Shown here: one piece after another, positions 21,401 through 31,600 of the stretch
Layout of the letters: every line of letters begins with the position of its first letter
Position numbering within the stretch: position 1 is the first letter of the stretch
Source: Escarpia spicata
Lineage: Eukaryota; Annelida; Polychaeta; Sabellida; Siboglinidae
NCBI GenBank assembly: GCA_963995525.1
Contig: OZ023205.1
Coordinates: 66,847,298-66,911,297, forward strand
Direction of reading: 5' to 3'
Length of the DNA stretch: 64,000 nucleotides
Position numbers and translations under genes: made by a program
Notes under the pieces: model-generated
What the model was told of the DNA's origin: nothing
Database searches by the model: none
What the model saw: the letters and a program-made list of their open reading frames with translations, nothing else

Positions 21401-24400
21401 ATATTACTCTTCATTCACCCAAACTACTTTCACAGATTTATCTTGTTACCATGGTTACTGTTATGCAGTTTGATTATTATTTTGTATTTGACCTTCTTGT
21501 CATATAGACTTAATACATTGAAAATTTAGTCGAGATAGGACAAGTAGTTTTCAAGATATGACCGTTAAACAGTTAAACAGTTAAAACTAAAATAGAACAT
21601 TTCACGAGGAGCCTATGTCACTAACGGTTCTTTTCATGCTGTCTGGTAGCAGTGTTTCAGAAGCTACAGTGTCGGAACATTTTTATTGTAAAATCATCTT
21701 ATCATACAACCATCTTGTGAATATCAACAAATACTCACTAATGATATTCAGATCGATACATTCAAATTGAACAGATAGCAGTTACATTATATTACAAAAT
21801 TGCATATTTGCTAACATGAGACGACCTTGTATTGCTTCCGACCACACTGTATATAGGTTCAGCAGTATATAACATATACTGCTGAACATAGACATTATTC
21901 AACACTCTTAAATTCGCATCCTATGTGAAGATGTGAACATATTTTCTCCTGCTTTTATGTCTCCTACTTGACGTGAAATGTGAACCGAATATATTACTAG
22001 CTATGAGCTGTTTTAACATTAAAGCGTGTTTCATTGAGAACATCAAATTTCCAGGTCAAAAGGTCGGTGAAGGTCAAGTGTGTCTCTGGTGCAATGAAAA
22101 GGGGCGGAGCTTCAAGAAAACGAAGGCGGTCCAAAGGCACATGATTGACAAGGGTCATTGTAAGATGTTGCATGAGGGAGATGCCTTGTTGGAATATTCA
22201 GACTTCTATGATTACCGGTGCGTTCATAGTTTCTTGTCATGATTCGTATGTGACCTGGAAATGTTTAAAAAAATGCAATTTCATTGGTTAAAACTCAAGG
22301 CTTTGAAAGAAAATCTATGAATTCTAGGTTTCTGAAAATAATATGGCTGCCATCTCTGTTGTCCCTCTATCCACAAGCGAGCTAACTCATCTTTGTTTTA
22401 GTTTCTCGGGTTAGAGAGAACACGCAGAAAGATTATATATATGTATATAAATATATATAAGGTTAAAATATTGGTTAGTTTTGACCGTCATGCCCAAACT
22501 GAAGAAGATTTTGGCATGGAATTTTTTAAGAAAGCCAAGAAAACGCTTCACATTCTTTAGTTTTTGAAGTTTATAAACTCTGTCTTGTGGAAGGGGTGGG
22601 GCAGGCATGGTGAGGAAGAGGTGGGGCAGGCATGGCGAGGAAGGGGTGGGGCAGGCATACTGAGGGAGGGAAGGGAAATGGCTGGGTAAGGAAGAAAGGA
22701 ACACAAAAGAGTTAATAGTTTTAATATTTTGTTTAACTCACCAAACTTATTAGGGTGTTGCATTATGGAGTGATTATACATGTGGGGGTATTGTATATTT
22801 ATGTCTTGGCACGAACTTGTATACTTCTAGAGCACCGTAAAATATTTCAAATTCTAGCAAAATTACATATCTTCTAGGGTTGTGAATATTACACAAGTTA
22901 AATAGGCTAATTAGAGTCACATTTTTATTGAATTTTTGTGATTGACATTCTGTATGAAATGCTTCCTCAGTCTCAGTCAGTCGTCACCACAGATCATTGG
23001 TAAAATTAAAGATAATCTTTAGAAAAAAAGATGATTTAATGTTACATTATCGTTTGTGCTACAGGCTGTATGTGACAGCCATCTTTTCCTGCTGCAAAAG
23101 TCCTCAAAATCTGTGTCCAATATTGTAGGAGTAGTTACCCTGATTACCACCCCCGTGGGGATGGCGCCACTGCTGCAGGAGATGAAGCGATGGACGAAGG
23201 AGACGCAGATGTTGACCTTCTGGACGATGTTGGTTACCAGCTGGTGCTGCCATCTGGTGAGTTATGACATCCTGTTGTTGGGTAGTCTGTTATTTCCCCA
23301 ACTTATGTATAATTTTTTAGTGTTGACCTCATGTTCCAAGACCACAGTTGTCAAATTTTATAACTTCAAATTATTATTATTACTAGCATTTCTATAGCGC
23401 CATATCTCCGGGACCAGCCCGTTCATAGGCGCGTACACGCATTGTAAGTTTGCCAATATCCATTTTTTTTACGAGTATTAGAAATATCTTCATTTACTTT
23501 AAGAGTGGCTCCCATGTTATTGACATTGTGTATTTTAAAGGGAATCTTCAAAGCTGATCTAGCCAATGTAGCCTAATAAAATGCATTATTTAAATTATTT
23601 TAATATTTTTCTGGTCAAAATAAACCTGAGCGTGACATTGTATCCACTGGCTTAGAAAGTTAATGTGAGAAAATATGAATGAAGAGTGCGTACTTACTGC
23701 AATGATCTAATCCTCTTTCACAGAGGGAACTTGTTCTGTCAGAATTAAGGTGCATGTGGCTCATTGGATATTGGCAAACTAACTTTTGTGTAAATATATG
23801 GGCTACAGATTTGATCAAAACTGTGAAGCCAAAATTAAGTATCATGAATCTCGATGTGGTAAAAGTGTGTACTTATGTGCATCTTTATGTTTGTGCACGT
23901 AGGTGCGGCCATTTACTAAAATATCCTGACTGTAGTATCATTGTAACAATCCACCTCTGGTCATTGTGACATGTCACGGTTCGTTGACTTCATTGTTCAT
24001 CCAGGTGCGACCGTAGGTCATAGGTCACTCTTGCGCTACTACCGTCAGAACCTGAAGTCAAACAGTCGCAAGTTGGTGAACACATCGAGTGTATCCCGAG
24101 TCCTCGCTCAGTACAAGGCTCTGGGTTGGACCGCAACCACAGGTCAGTTCAGTCTGTCTCCACCAAGGGTCAGGGCAGTTGTCTATTATAGCGAGAGCTA
24201 TAATAGAGAGCCTGTATGTCGGTCAGTCAATTACTCGGCACTGTCCTTAACTGTAAGTTACTGAAAGCTCTTGTAATAACCGTCAAGAATTATTGTTGCA
24301 AAGTTTGTTAAAGATGTTTTTAGCTGCAGGGTCATAGCCCCCTTTTTGCACACCCCTTTTGAAAACAAACCTATTTATAGGAAAATGTTGTGTTACAAAC

Positions 24401-24752
24401 TAAACCTTGCCGATCCTGGGAGTGTTTTTGGGGAGACTGAACAGGGGGGTGCAGTTGGAGGTATCTGGTGAGTCTCAATGGGGTGCCATTTGAAGGATTC
24501 ATTGTTTAGGTGTTTCTGTTATCAAACTTGGACACCTTTGGTTGACATGTAGCGAATACAGTAAATATGATCTTAGATTGATGTGTCTTGTTCATGAGAT
24601 GCTGTTACTGTTCCACAGGCAACGCAGCTCAGAAACGGGCGAAGGATATTGCCTTTGTACAGCGACTTCGGGCAAAGCACTACACTAAGATGGGAGTGAA
24701 AGGCAACATCCTTCCTGCTCACTTCCGCAACCAAGTGTTTAACTACTTCTAG
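18324..24752 (+). CDS. ZNF622: ZNF622 (REI1-family cytoplasmic 60S maturation factor), complete
   Basis: Join of 18324-18497, 19203-19455, 20989-21171, 22055-22217, 23129-23256, 24005-24142 and 24619-24752; 1173 bp, 390 aa. All junctions are GT-AG and all phases agree. Four C2H2-type zinc sites are visible: C7/C10/H23/H29, C68/C71/H84/H90, C162/C165/H178/H183 and C213/C216/H232/H238. The tail (HRSLLRYYRQ, then VLAQYKALGWT, then HFRNQVFNYF) matches the family C-terminus. REI1/ZNF622 proteins act in the cytoplasm on pre-60S particles, helping release and recycle nuclear export factors. Human ZNF622 is 477 aa; this copy is shorter mainly in the acidic linkers. The start ATG has a good context (GCTGCCATGA) and is preceded by an acceptor at 18302, so a 5'-untranslated exon is likely upstream. 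The AATAAA at 25412 fits its 3' end, convergent with SNAPC1. Confidence 0.96.
18725..18955 (+). repeat. 73-bp tandem triplication in ZNF622 intron 1
   Basis: Three copies of a 73-bp unit containing CATAACTGCCTAGGCCCTTA at 18751, 18824 and 18897, nearly identical. The rest of the intron (18498-19202) shows nothing beyond a purine-rich GAGAGA stretch at 18960-19030. Confidence 0.95.
19203..19455 (+). CDS. ZNF622: ZNF622 exon 2, second zinc finger and charged linker
   Basis: Acceptor CCTACAG and donor GTGGGT. Encodes NYCKICTKHFSSDNAYESHM and then a Lys/Glu/Gly-rich linker (GKDGGGGDGEMEA). Ends in phase 1. The family has an acidic stretch here that is longer in human. Confidence 0.93.
19703..20005 (+). 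mobile_element. tRNA-derived SINE copy A
   Basis: A tRNA-like head (GTGTAGGGGTTAGAGCGTCA, then CCAGTTCGAACTTTGG as B box) is followed by a body with ATGAATGAGTACCTGGCTAT and GAGATGGTGTTCAGTTGAA. The same body occurs at 30310, 41521 and (reversed) 48131. Sits in ZNF622 intron 2. Confidence 0.8.
20016..20988 (+). repeat. 28-31-bp minisatellite made of the ZNF622 3' splice site
   Basis: About 31 units such as GATTCTGACAGGGAGTCATG followed by TTGTTGTA. Each unit carries a TTGTTGTAG or TGGTTGTAG acceptor-like end plus sequence matching the first 20 bases of the downstream exon. The last unit supplies the real acceptor at 20988. Confidence 0.95.
20989..21171 (+). CDS. ZNF622: ZNF622 exon 3, third zinc finger; its first bases are a repeat unit
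   Basis: Acceptor TTGTTGTAG and donor GTACAT; 61 codons. Encodes ESDAESCESW, then MEECLFCSHISESLEKNVEH and then KHSFFIPDADYL, a very strong family match. The first 20 bases of the exon are a diverged unit of the 20016-20988 minisatellite. Confidence 0.94.
21253..21353. repeat. 101-bp foldback (inverted repeat)
   Basis: Arms of about 43 bp around a 15-base loop. The inner 16 bases (ACACAACTAGGAAATA / TATTTCCTAGTTGTGT) and outer 18 bases (AATCATTAAATAAAAAAA and its complement) pair perfectly, with a few mismatches between them. Sits in ZNF622 intron 3, in the transcript orientation. Confidence 0.85.
21857..21887. repeat. Perfect 14-bp-arm palindrome
   Basis: GTTCAGCAGTATAT, loop AAC, ATATACTGCTGAAC. 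Located in ZNF622 intron 3. No terminator or factor site is recognised. Confidence 0.85.
22055..22217 (+). CDS. ZNF622: ZNF622 exon 4, fourth zinc finger
   Basis: Acceptor TTTCCAG and donor GTGCGT. Encodes VGEGQVCLWCNEKGRSFKKT through LEYSDFYDYR, close to the human sequence (ICLWCNEKGKSF). Ends in phase 2. Confidence 0.95.
22218..23128 (+). other. ZNF622 intron 4 with a short G-rich repeat
   Basis: 911 bp. 22592-22672 holds three copies of a 27-28-bp unit containing GGGGTGGGGCAGGCAT. The rest is AT-rich without recognised content. Confidence 0.75.
23129..23256 (+). CDS. ZNF622: ZNF622 exon 5
   Basis: Acceptor ATTGTAG and donor GTGAGT. Encodes SSYPDYHPRGDG through VDLLDDVGYQLVLPS, matching the family RSSYPD and LILPSG segments. 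The exon lies out of frame with the longer open frame over it, so it can be found only by splice phase. Confidence 0.9.
23257..24004 (+). other. ZNF622 intron 5 with a SINE-like tail
   Basis: 748 bp. 23368-23445 carries TTATTATTATTACTAGCATT followed by TCTATAGCGCC, resembling the 3' tail of an invertebrate SINE or LINE. Nothing else is recognised. Confidence 0.45.
24005..24142 (+). CDS. ZNF622: ZNF622 exon 6
   Basis: Acceptor ATCCAG and donor GTCAGT. Encodes ATVGHRSLLRYYRQNLKSNS and then VSRVLAQYKALGWTATT, the most conserved C-terminal block of the REI1 family. Confidence 0.95.
24619..24752 (+). CDS. ZNF622: ZNF622 last exon
   Basis: Acceptor TTCCACAG. Encodes NAAQKRAKDIAFVQRLRAKH through HFRNQVFNYF, ending at TAG 24750-24752. 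The C-terminal HFR-QV motif fits the family. Confidence 0.95.
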
Positions 24753-25411
24753 ACACCTCCGGCACAAGTTCACTTCTCTCATGTCAGACACACAACCGGC
24801 AGTCAATCCAGCCGTTGTTTTTGTCATTCAGCAACAAAGTCCTGAATATATAAACACCATACTTTTTGATCCTGCCTTCACTGTAATAATCAGTTACGAT
24901 TCTATGCATCAAGTAAGGATACAATCTTGTATGTGATTTTGCATAAACATTTGATCCTATATTGTTATAATGTGGTGACTTACACATCAGATTTGGGGGA
25001 TTGTTGCAAGATATCTCCAACACAAACTAACAATTTGAATGCACTTGGTTCACTTGTTAATCACCAGGACATTTTGTGTAGTCCACCCCACGTGGAGGTG
25101 AATTGCATTGCATTTAACACTGATATGTAACTGATAATTATGATCATATTTGTTTTCACAACAAATATTTTGAATTAATGTTATAATTATTATTTCCTTA
25201 GGGTTATGGGACTGTCCATTTAACTTGCAGAATCAAAATATGGACACATTTTGATGCAATGGAGAATGTGACTAATACAACAATAACTCGATGGTGCATG
25301 GCCACCGTGGACTGCTGTCAACATGCCTTTGTGGATGCCCAGTGAAATGATTGTCTAAAATGTATCAGTATTTTGTAATATTGCTGTATCATGAAAAGTA
25401 ACACATACACA

Positions 25412-25417
25412 AATAAA
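25412..25417 (+). terminator. ZNF622 polyadenylation signal
   Basis: AATAAA, about 660 bases past the ZNF622 stop codon and the only canonical signal before the convergent SNAPC1 gene. Confidence 0.6.
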
Positions 25418-25458
25418 GTTGTAATATTTTGATACAACACAATATTACCAGAACGATG

Positions 25459-25464
25459 TTTATT
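25459..25464 (-). terminator. SNAPC1 polyadenylation signal
   Basis: TTTATT on the plus strand (AATAAA for the minus strand), about 62 bases past the SNAPC1 stop codon. It lies only 42 bases from the ZNF622 signal on the other strand. Confidence 0.65.
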
Positions 25465-25525
25465 TTGTTTCTATGACAACAGCAACAAGTGAGGTTTTCT
25501 TCATTTGAAGGACTGTTCATCTCGG

Positions 25526-25671
25526 CTAGCTCTTTGACTTCCGTCGACCTTTTTTTGTAGTCTTGCCAGGGACTTTAGTTGATTTCTTGCTTTGACCTTT
25601 GCCGGAGACACGTTTTCTTGGCATCTTAGCTTGACTCTGTTTTTGGGATTTTGAATCTGTAGACTTCCTTT
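25526..25671 (-). CDS. SNAPC1: SNAPC1 last exon, basic tail
   Basis: 146 bp, acceptor CTTTCAG; phase 1 gives [20 protein letters not shown] followed by a Lys/Arg/Ser tail ending KKGRRKSKS and TAG at 25526-25528. The longer open frame to 25501 is in a different phase and is not used. Confidence 0.85.
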
Positions 25672-28600
25672 CTGAAAGCAAGTTATGGAGGAAAATGTAC
25701 TATTAAGCAAATGGCACATTATTTTACAATTACTGTAAAATATAGATAATTTTAAACTTTCTTATTTGGTATAGAATACCTTAGGTATCCTACGGTAAGG
25801 TATACATTCTACATTTTAAGTTGTTTTGTTTTTGCACAATATAATTTTTTTTATTAAATTTACTACGTCTATTACAATGAAGAACATATTATTTCTTTAG
25901 ATCCATCTATCCTAAGATCGCTGATGAAGTGTTGAAATAGTAATTCCCAGAATTCTCACCTGTACTGTCGTGAAATGTTGGCATGCTGATGAACTCTCCT
26001 GTGGATTCAGCAATTGGCAGTGATGTTGACGCGGTCCCAGTGTCGATAGTGCTCGCATCTAGAAACAGTTCACTGCATCTTTAGACAAGTAACGGAAAAT
26101 ATGTGTTTGTTTTTGGCCAACTCATCACATAGGTGCACAACATCTCTGTGAAATACTCAGCCATGGCACAAGACTATTCTTTTGCACATATCCACCACTG
26201 CCTGTAGCCTGTTACAATTTTAATACAGCTGAAGGAACTGAGGCAATGTGGTGGGAACAAAATGCCAGTTTTCAAAACAGCAGCAAGATAATTGAAACAC
26301 TTCCTTTCACGCAAGTCCAACCTAGTATCCATTATGGTACTGCAGGGCATACACATTATTTGAATAGTGAACAAAGCTGAATAGTGATTTTGGGATGGGT
26401 TGAATTTCTGTGTTTAAAATTTGGGAGGGTAAATTTTCAGTGCACCTAATTGTGCACATAATTTTATCAACAATTCCTTACAAATGCCCCAAATATGGGT
26501 GGTTAGGTTTCAAAGTACCGGATTTTGGGGTGTGTTGGATTTCAAATCAGGGTACATCCCTTGATTCCTTCAGCCCACCCCCGATAAATAATTACTGCTC
26601 CCTCAGACCGGCTGGACCCCTGTCAGCATTCATACCTTCTCCGCCTTCTGATTCCAAAGTAGTGTTTTTATTTTGACCTCGTTGGCCCTGTTTCTTCGGC
26701 GATGTGACGCACTCGTTCTCCGCTATCACCACCTGGCGGTGACGTCGTGAACGACACGCCACCGTGATGTTCTGGAACGCCTTTTCCTTGATGCGTTGTT
26801 TACGTGCCACGGGCTGGACACAAGTACAACATGTATTAAACACTGCATCAGGGACACATCATGCCATGGAGATGTGACTCACTACAAACTTGTCCGGGAT
26901 ATGTCAGCCACACCCACTAACCATTGAAACAATGATACGTCACAATGCGTCACTCTGCATGATTTTGTCAGTAGTAGGGCAACCTGCTTGTCTGCCCAAT
27001 GTTAACAAACAGTTAAATTTGCATGCTGCAAACATTTGCTGGATTTTACATTATATACATAACTAATACATCAAGAGATAAACACAACATTAAATATTTT
27101 CTAATTAAAAAAACAGATTTGTGAGAACTATTTTTGTGGCATGTGGTGTCTTTTTGTATCGTTCTTAAATATTTCAGTCAAAGACAACTTCTTACACAAT
27201 CTGTTTACAGTACCAGTTGATAATGTTCATGTTAGTAACATCATTTCATTTCAGGCATGTGTAACTGGCCCACTACTGAAAATTATACTAGAATTGCAGG
27301 GGGCGATATTTGTGTTATATGCCAACAAACCAACAGCCCTCCTGCAGGCAAACACACCTGATACCGTGTCAAGCATTGCTTATGTTCGGTTTATGGGTGC
27401 GGTTAATGTATCTCAGATGGGGCCTACTGATACTCGAAGAACAGAGTTTTGTAAGTAAAACCAATCACTGATCAGTTTTATCAATTAAGAAATCATTTTA
27501 AAATGTAAATGTATCACTAAAGGATAATAATGTGCATCTAAATATGTCATGCAAGTTAGATATTGACTCCTGATATGCATTTTAGTGACGTCACAATATG
27601 TGCACCTGCAGAGTTAGATGAGAAAGCCCTAAAACCAACAAATGAATAGACCGTGGAACTGATATAACAACAGATTAATGTCTGAACAATGCAGATAAGA
27701 CAGTGTAAAAAAGACCTTGTTGAGTGGGAACAATGTGAATTTGTTGACATCACAAGCAGCCTACCTGTTCACTGTCTGATCCTGGCTCTGAATCAGTCGT
27801 ATCTTTATGCTTTCTTGTCTATCAACAGAAACATAAACCCTTGAGCTGTTTTAGAAATGTCTGTTTTTTATTTCTTATCCTAGTGTAATTGTAATGATAA
27901 TAATGTTGCCGAGATTATTTAATTCATAATAATAATGTTGCCTAGATTATTTAATTCATATTAATAATGTTGCCTAGATTATTTAATTGAAAACAATAAT
28001 GTCGCCTAGATTACTAAAATCCTTCTGTTTGTATATAGTTGACCCTAAATGTTCCTTGGGGTGATGCTATCTAGCACGTGCACACATGCACACACACACC
28101 ATGCGCACGCACACACACACACACATGCACCACATACATAACACACATGTATGCACACCAAACACACCATACACACGTGCGCAACACGTGCACACCACAC
28201 CCACATCCATGCACACACACACATGTGCACCCATCATTATTCTGCATGACATGAAAGTAGACAGAAACAACCGTCACTTCCAACTGGAGCCCCCTGTCAG
28301 CCCCCACTGTCAGCCCCCACTGTCCTCACATCTACAGAGAATGAATCATGCTCCGGAGTTACATCATGTGACTGGGCTTGTCCTCTGACTGATCTTGCAC
28401 ATGCAGTCATACAGACACACTGTCATAGAAGGTACACGTGCGTGTGTGCACAGTATTCCATACACTCTGTCATAGAAGGTACTCATGCGTGTGTGCACAG
28501 TATTCCATACACACTGTCATAGAAGGTACACGTGCGTGTGTGCACAGTATTCCATACACTCTGTCATAGAAGGTACACGTGCGTGTGTGCACAGTATTTC

Positions 28601-31600
28601 ATACACACTGTCATAGAAAGTACATGTGCGTGTGCACAGTATTCCATACACACTGTCATAGAAGGTACACGTGCGTGTGTGCACAGTATTCCATACACAC
28701 TGTCATAGAAGGTACATGTGCGTGTGTGCACAGTATTCCATATACTCTGTCATAGAAGGTACACGTGCGTGTGTGCACAGTATTCCATACACACTGTCAT
28801 AGAAGGTACTCGTGCGTGTGTGCACAGTATTCCATACACACTGTCATAGAAGGTACTCGTGCGTGTGTGCACAGTATTCCATACACACTGTCATAGAAGG
28901 TACTCGTGCGTGTGTGCACAGTATTCCATACACACTGTCATAGAAGGTACACGTGCGTGTGTGCACAGTATTCCATACACACTGTCATAGAAGGTACACG
29001 TGCGTGTGTGCACAGTATTCCATACACTCTGTCATAGAAGGTACACGTGCGTGTGTGCACAGTATTCCATACAAATCTGTACATGACAAGAGGGAAAAGT
29101 CTAGAAAATAAGCAAGATGTTGTTGTCCATTGCACAATAACCTACCCTCTTTCTTCTCTTCGTTTTCTTCCAGTCTTCAAATGTATTCAACAACCTAGAA
29201 TCAGAAAACTAGCGAATTACGTTTACCCATTTAGAATAAAACATACCAAACAGACATTTACACGTACAAAATGCACAGCAAAAATGCATAAAAATTAAAC
29301 ACCCAAAAAGTCAATATACCCCAAATTTGTAACAAAAACTTGCTCTGAAGCCCAAACCCCTTCCATATTTTCCTCCTTGCTACTACTGTGGTGCGAGACT
29401 CAGTGTCAGGACGTCACCTACCAAACTCACCTCATAAGTAACAGACATGCAGAATTGTCACGTTTTGTGCAGTATTATGTGGCACCTGTCTGAGGTGATA
29501 TTCTGAAGTCAAATTCTTATTAGCAGAGTAGATGTACAGAAACTCTTGGCACGTATTTGAAGAGAACAACAATGCACCATCTATTTAGTGCTTGACTGTT
29601 CGCTGAAGGTGGCTAAAATGTAGTTATATCTAACTATGAGTTGGAAATCGGGTGAAACCAACTATAGCATGTTGACAAACAAAAAATGTGGTGAACACTG
29701 GAATGCACCCACTTTCCCACTGTCTCAGGAAGGCTGGCGGTGATCAGGTCAAGGCCTGAGTTCGGCCGTTTGGCCGCAGGTCCAGCTAATCCACACTTCA
29801 ACCTCTGATACTCCGTGTGAATCACCGACAGTTGCTATGGTAACAAAACATGATACATACATTAATGTAAGCATGTATATACTGTACATGTCACTGTGTA
29901 TGCATGTGTAAACATGTAACAGTACAGTAAGTTTATATATATTACTGTGTGTAATCTATATGGAAATTCAATATGTTTTACATCTGCCTGCCACGCACAC
30001 TCAAACATAAACTGACTTCAGCCGTGCTGCACTTACAGCGTGAAGGCTGTTCATTCACATATAACCACCACTGTCTGTTGCCAAGTAATCATTCATACAG
30101 CTGAAGGAACTGAGACAAAGTGGCATGAACTACACTGCTTTGAAATGGCAGCGGGTGGATTAGAAAGCCACGCAATCCTCACAACTGAGTCCAGTGTCCT
30201 AGCAGTTGCACTGCCATGTCCCGTGCATGTGTACAATTAACTTGACCAACACAAACTCTTCAAACTGTTGTCAATAACAAATCGTGTCATCAGTAGTGTT
30301 GTACAGTGTAGATTGTGCAGTGGTTAGACTGGACTGTCAACTGAACAATCCCACGTTTGAATCACCTTGCTGTCGTTTCGAACCTTAGGCAAGTTCTTAT
30401 TCCATGTTGCTCCTGTTCACTCGGCTGGATAAATTAATACCTGTCTACAGGTACTCATCAGGTCTTCATGTACTGACTGCAGCATGGCTGAATGCTTCCC
30501 AGAGAAGCTGAGATGGTATTTGGTTGTACATATCTGCCAGGAGGTGAAGTGTAAAGCGTTTTGAGCAGTCTAAAAGACTGGATACTGTGCTCATATGAGA
30601 AGAAAACAATGCAACATTGTATATAACTTGCTGTCATTTACTCCAATCCCAGAACTAAACGTGCCTTTTTCATAGTTGCATGTAACAATATAAAACAATT
30701 TTTTCCAATTATTTGACATAAATCTCACGTAAATGTCATTTCGGTCTTACGTCAAGTGTGTCTGATTGGACAACATCCTTCAGCAAGTCCACTTCACTTT
30801 CTATTAGTGTTCTTGTTCTGCCACCAGATGTCTCTGTAATCTCAGCATATGTTGCATCTGATGACATCAGCGGGTATAACTGGAACAAATAAAAATTGTC
30901 TAAAACATCATTAGTCTTCCTCGTAGTGTTCTAAGCTTTGCAATCAATGCATCCATACACACCCTCCCCACACTCAATGCGTCCATACACACCCTCCCTA
31001 CATACAATGCATCCATACACACCCTCCCCACACTCAATGCATCCATACACACCCTCCCCACACTCAATGCATCCATACACACCCTCCCCACACTTGATGC
31101 ATCCATACACACCCTCCCTACATACAATGCATCCATACACACCCTCCCCACACTCAATGCGTCCATACACACCCTCCCCACACTCAATGCGTCCATACAC
31201 ACCCTCCCCACACTCAATGCGTCCATACACACCCTCCCCACACTCAATGCGTCCATACACACCCTCCCCACACTCAATGCGTCCATACACACCCTCCCCA
31301 CACTTGATGCATCCATACACACCCTCCCCACACTTGATGCATCCATACACACCCTCCCCACACTTGATGCATCCATACACACCCTCCCCACACTTGATGC
31401 ATCCATACACACCCTCCCCACACTCGATGCATCCATACACACCCTCCCCACACTCAATGCATCCATACACACCCTCCCCACACTCAATGCATCCGTACAC
31501 ACCCTCCCCACACTCAATGCATCCATACACACCCTCCCCACACTCAATGCATCCATATACACCCTCCCCACACTCAATTCATCTATACACACCCTCCCCA

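Noticed and set aside
25501..25719. 72-codon open frame as the SNAPC1 end
   Set aside because: Wrong phase for the preceding exon; the phase-1 frame gives a basic tail ending at 25526.
28045..28307. Cysteine-rich small peptide on the minus strand
   Set aside because: Translation of a (CA)n/(TG)n tract.
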